Source: M3007 sp964481485 (lineage in GTDB: Bacteria; Bacteroidota; Bacteroidia; Chitinophagales; Saprospiraceae). From it: a DNA stretch of 59,867 nt. The DNA lies in assembly GCA_964481485.1 (NCBI GenBank), contig CAYZVM010000006.1:1-59867 (forward strand), written 5' to 3'. Below the pieces are notes generated by a model. It was not told where the DNA came from. It searched no databases and saw nothing but the letters and a program-made list of their open reading frames with translations. The position numbers were made by a program, and so were the translations under genes. The stretch's first letter is position 1. Every line of letters begins with the position of its first letter. Shown piece after piece: positions 58,273 to 59,867 of the stretch.

Positions 58273-58356
58273 ATAGTTTAGAAGGGTTTAGATAGTTTAG
58301 GCTGACCCTTCTAAACCCTTCTAAACCACCCTAAACCATCTAAACCACTCTAAACA
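58267..58356. repeat. TTTAGATAG/TTTAGAAGG inverted stutter repeat
   Basis: GTTTAGAAGGGTTTAG (58276-58291) pairs exactly with CTAAACCCTTCTAAAC (58311-58326); outer words extend the pairing. It supplies the TAG stop of the DUF1599 gene and fills the gap up to the next gene 15 bases later. It is the fourth copy of this word family. Confidence 0.85.
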
Positions 58357-58370
58357 CATCAATAACAGAT

Positions 58371-59867
58371 ATGACATCTCTACCCAATCTTCTCATTTCT
58401 TTCGCCATAGTGGGCGCTATCCTGACCGCGTGGACGGTGTGGAAAAAAGAGCACAAATCCGTTTTGTGGACTTTCCTGCAACATTTTTGTGGCGTGTGGT
58501 TCATTTTTTCGGGGCTGGTGAAAGCCGTTGACCCCATTGGCACGGCGTACAAAATGGAGGATTATTTCGCCGCCTTTGAGCCAACTTTCGCGGATTTGAA
58601 CAACGTTTTTGCGGGCATCGCGCCGCTGTTCCCGTGGCTGGCAAAATCCAGCGAGGGTTTTTCCATTTTTATGATTGTGCTCGAAATCGCATTGGGCGTG
58701 ATGCTCATGGTGGGTTTCAAGCGCAGGCTGACGGCTTGGCTGTTTTTCTTGGTGGTTTTCTTTTTCACGGCGCTCACGGGTTTTACTTACCTCACGGGAT
58801 ATGTGCCGACGGAGGCCAATTTCTTTGATTTCGCAAAATGGGGCCCTTATGTAAAAAACCAGATGCGCGTGACGGACTGTGGTTGTTTCGGCGATTTTAT
58901 CAAACTCGACCCGAAAATTTCTTTTTTCAAAGACATCGGGCTGATGATTCCTGCGCTCATGTTCCTTTTCCGCTGGAGCAATATGCACGAACTGTGGAAC
59001 GGGCGCGTGCAGAACCTCGCCGTTGGGCTTACGACGGCGGCTTCTTTGCTGTTGTGTGTGCAAAATACTTACCGGAACCTGCCGATGGTGGACTTCCGCC
59101 CGTTCAAAATCGGTTCCAACGTGCGTGAGCGCAAAGAGTTGGAAACCAGCGCCAAAGTGGACATACTCGGTTGGGTGTTGGAGAATGACAGCCTCCAACA
59201 GACCGTCACTTTTATGGAACCCGAACCCGGCAAAATCACCTATTACAAACAATACCCCAAACCGCAGGGCTGGAAAGTAAAAGACCAAATCCAATCCGAT
59301 TGGTACACAGAAAAAGACGGGCAAAAAATCCCGGTGACAAAAACGAAGGTGAGCGATTTTGCGGTGGAAAGCACGGCGAATGGCGAAGTCACGGAGGATA
59401 TTTTGGCTGAAAAAGGATACAGCCTGATGATTGTCGCGTACAAACTCAAAGGGCAGAAGCAGACAGAAACTGTAGCGATACCAGACACAACTTGGGCGAC
59501 GGATACGATTCGTGTGAACACTGATTCTATTGTGTTGCAACCTCGCGTGGTGTCGGTCGGCTCAAAAAAGGTGGAAAGAGAAGTGTTTATCCCAACGCCG
59601 GATTATGCCGCGCGTTTTCAAAATGAAGTAAACCCGCTGGCCGAAGCCGCCGCCAAAGCCGGTTGGAAAGTGTATGCCATCACGACTTACGGCGATGCCG
59701 AGTCCGCTGCCGACTTTGCGCGGAGGGTAGAAGCCAAATATCCATTTTACAAAGCCGACGACAAGTTGCTCAAAACCATCATTCGCGCCAATCCCGGCGT
59801 GGTGATTTGGAAAGACGGCTCGGTGCTCGATATGTACCACCACCGGCATTTGCCGACGTTTGAGGCG
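58371..59867 (+). CDS. DoxX-type membrane protein with thioredoxin-like tail (BT_3928-like), cut by the window end
   Basis: The frame runs without a stop from ATG 58371 to the last base, at least 499 codons, so the 3' end is missing. The N-terminal half has four to five helices with HFCGVWFIFSGLVKAVDPIGTAYKM, typical of the DoxX/MauE group, and a conserved loop RVTDCGCFGDFIKLD. After about residue 230 comes a soluble domain, and the last part (KAGWKVYAITTYGDAESAAD; NPGVVIWKDGSVLDMYH) looks thioredoxin-like. This layout is the BT_3928 type found across Bacteroidota, thought to handle thiol redox at the membrane. It follows the DUF1599 gene on the same strand, across a stutter repeat. Confidence 0.9.
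   Translation, partial: MTSLPNLLISFAIVGAILTAWTVWKKEHKSVLWTFLQHFCGVWFIFSGLVKAVDPIGTAYKMEDYFAAFEPTFADLNNVFAGIAPLFPWLAKSSEGFSIFMIVLEIALGVMLMVGFKRRLTAWLFFLVVFFFTALTGFTYLTGYVPTEANFFDFAKWGPYVKNQMRVTDCGCFGDFIKLDPKISFFKDIGLMIPALMFLFRWSNMHELWNGRVQNLAVGLTTAASLLLCVQNTYRNLPMVDFRPFKIGSNVRERKELETSAKVDILGWVLENDSLQQTVTFMEPEPGKITYYKQYPKPQGWKVKDQIQSDWYTEKDGQKIPVTKTKVSDFAVESTANGEVTEDILAEKGYSLMIVAYKLKGQKQTETVAIPDTTWATDTIRVNTDSIVLQPRVVSVGSKKVEREVFIPTPDYAARFQNEVNPLAEAAAKAGWKVYAITTYGDAESAADFARRVEAKYPFYKADDKLLKTIIRANPGVVIWKDGSVLDMYHHRHLPTFEA

Noticed and set aside
58380..59540. Long open frame of 386 codons on the minus strand at the right end.
   Set aside because: It is the antisense of the DoxX-thioredoxin gene, whose forward frame has clear helices, the CGCFG motif and no stop up to the window end.

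Overview
The window looks like a chromosomal segment of a Bacteroidota bacterium, most likely of the Saprospiraceae type (Haliscomenobacter/Lewinella relatives); this placement is inferred from gene content, not from a database search. The signs are three type IX secretion (T9SS) cargo proteins (two with the gliding-motility type-B C-terminal domain, one with a type-A sorting domain), DUF1501, DUF1599, a cold-shock protein with a lysine-rich N-terminus, a DoxX protein fused to a thioredoxin-like tail, and promoters that repeatedly show the Bacteroidota -7 element TAnnTTTG (best case 56891-56921: TTTG, 19 bases, TATTTTTG). Genes are densely packed on both strands in short operons. There is no rRNA, tRNA, CRISPR array, transposase or phage module that I can support.

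Layout. 1-3.9 kb: left edge, a small membrane protein, an SDR-fold protein without its catalytic residues, an AhpD-like protein, a spermidine-synthase-like methyltransferase and TsaC. 3.9-7.7 kb: a 758-residue PKD-repeat T9SS protein and a multi-pass DUF4173-like protein. 7.8-9.8 kb: SpoU-type RNA methyltransferase, AraC-MGMT fusion repair protein, cold-shock protein. 10-19.8 kb (all minus): fused E1 alpha/beta 2-oxoacid dehydrogenase, a 1,568-residue exported protein of unknown function, DoxX protein, an ArsM-like arsenite methyltransferase and PrmA. 19.9-29 kb: polytopic membrane protein, FKBP lipoprotein, SRPBCC, CBS, ProC, isoaspartyl peptidase lipoprotein, GNAT, YdeI-like, ACP phosphodiesterase, YchF and a HAD phosphatase. 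29-33.8 kb: dnaG, a small LMW-PTP-like gene, RNase Z, KptA and a Crp/Fnr regulator. 34.3-37.6 kb: a 1,072-residue SprB-repeat T9SS protein. 37.6-41.3 kb: an acetoacetate-decarboxylase-like gene, then an AT-richer accessory patch with three small unknown genes and an AAA+ ATPase like those of contractile injection systems. 41.4-45.5 kb: a three-subunit transhydrogenase operon (pntAA, pntAB, pntB) with a T9SS cargo gene inserted in it. 45.9-59.9 kb: exported amidohydrolase, tiny basic protein, ACC-deaminase family, membrane-anchored AraC regulator, GIN-domain protein, TlpA, GH25, enoyl-CoA hydratase, DUF1501, glycosyltransferase-like membrane protein, VOC protein, PAP2, DUF1599 and a DoxX-thioredoxin gene cut by the right edge.

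The most unusual layer is between the genes. At least a dozen intergenic gaps are filled with 'stuttering' words repeated with variation (TTTAGATGG/TTTAGAAGG; GGTTTCTGGTTGC; GTGAGRAG; GTTGATKCG), often followed by their reverse complement so that the whole gap folds into a long hairpin. Some supply the stop codon or the last residues of the adjacent gene, and one fills the pntAB-pntB gap inside an operon. A second repeat class is perfect palindromes: a CGTTTACGAAA/TTTCGTAAACG palindrome at two loci, and in-frame palindromes inside one coding sequence. These have no function I can name and are the best candidates for something undescribed.
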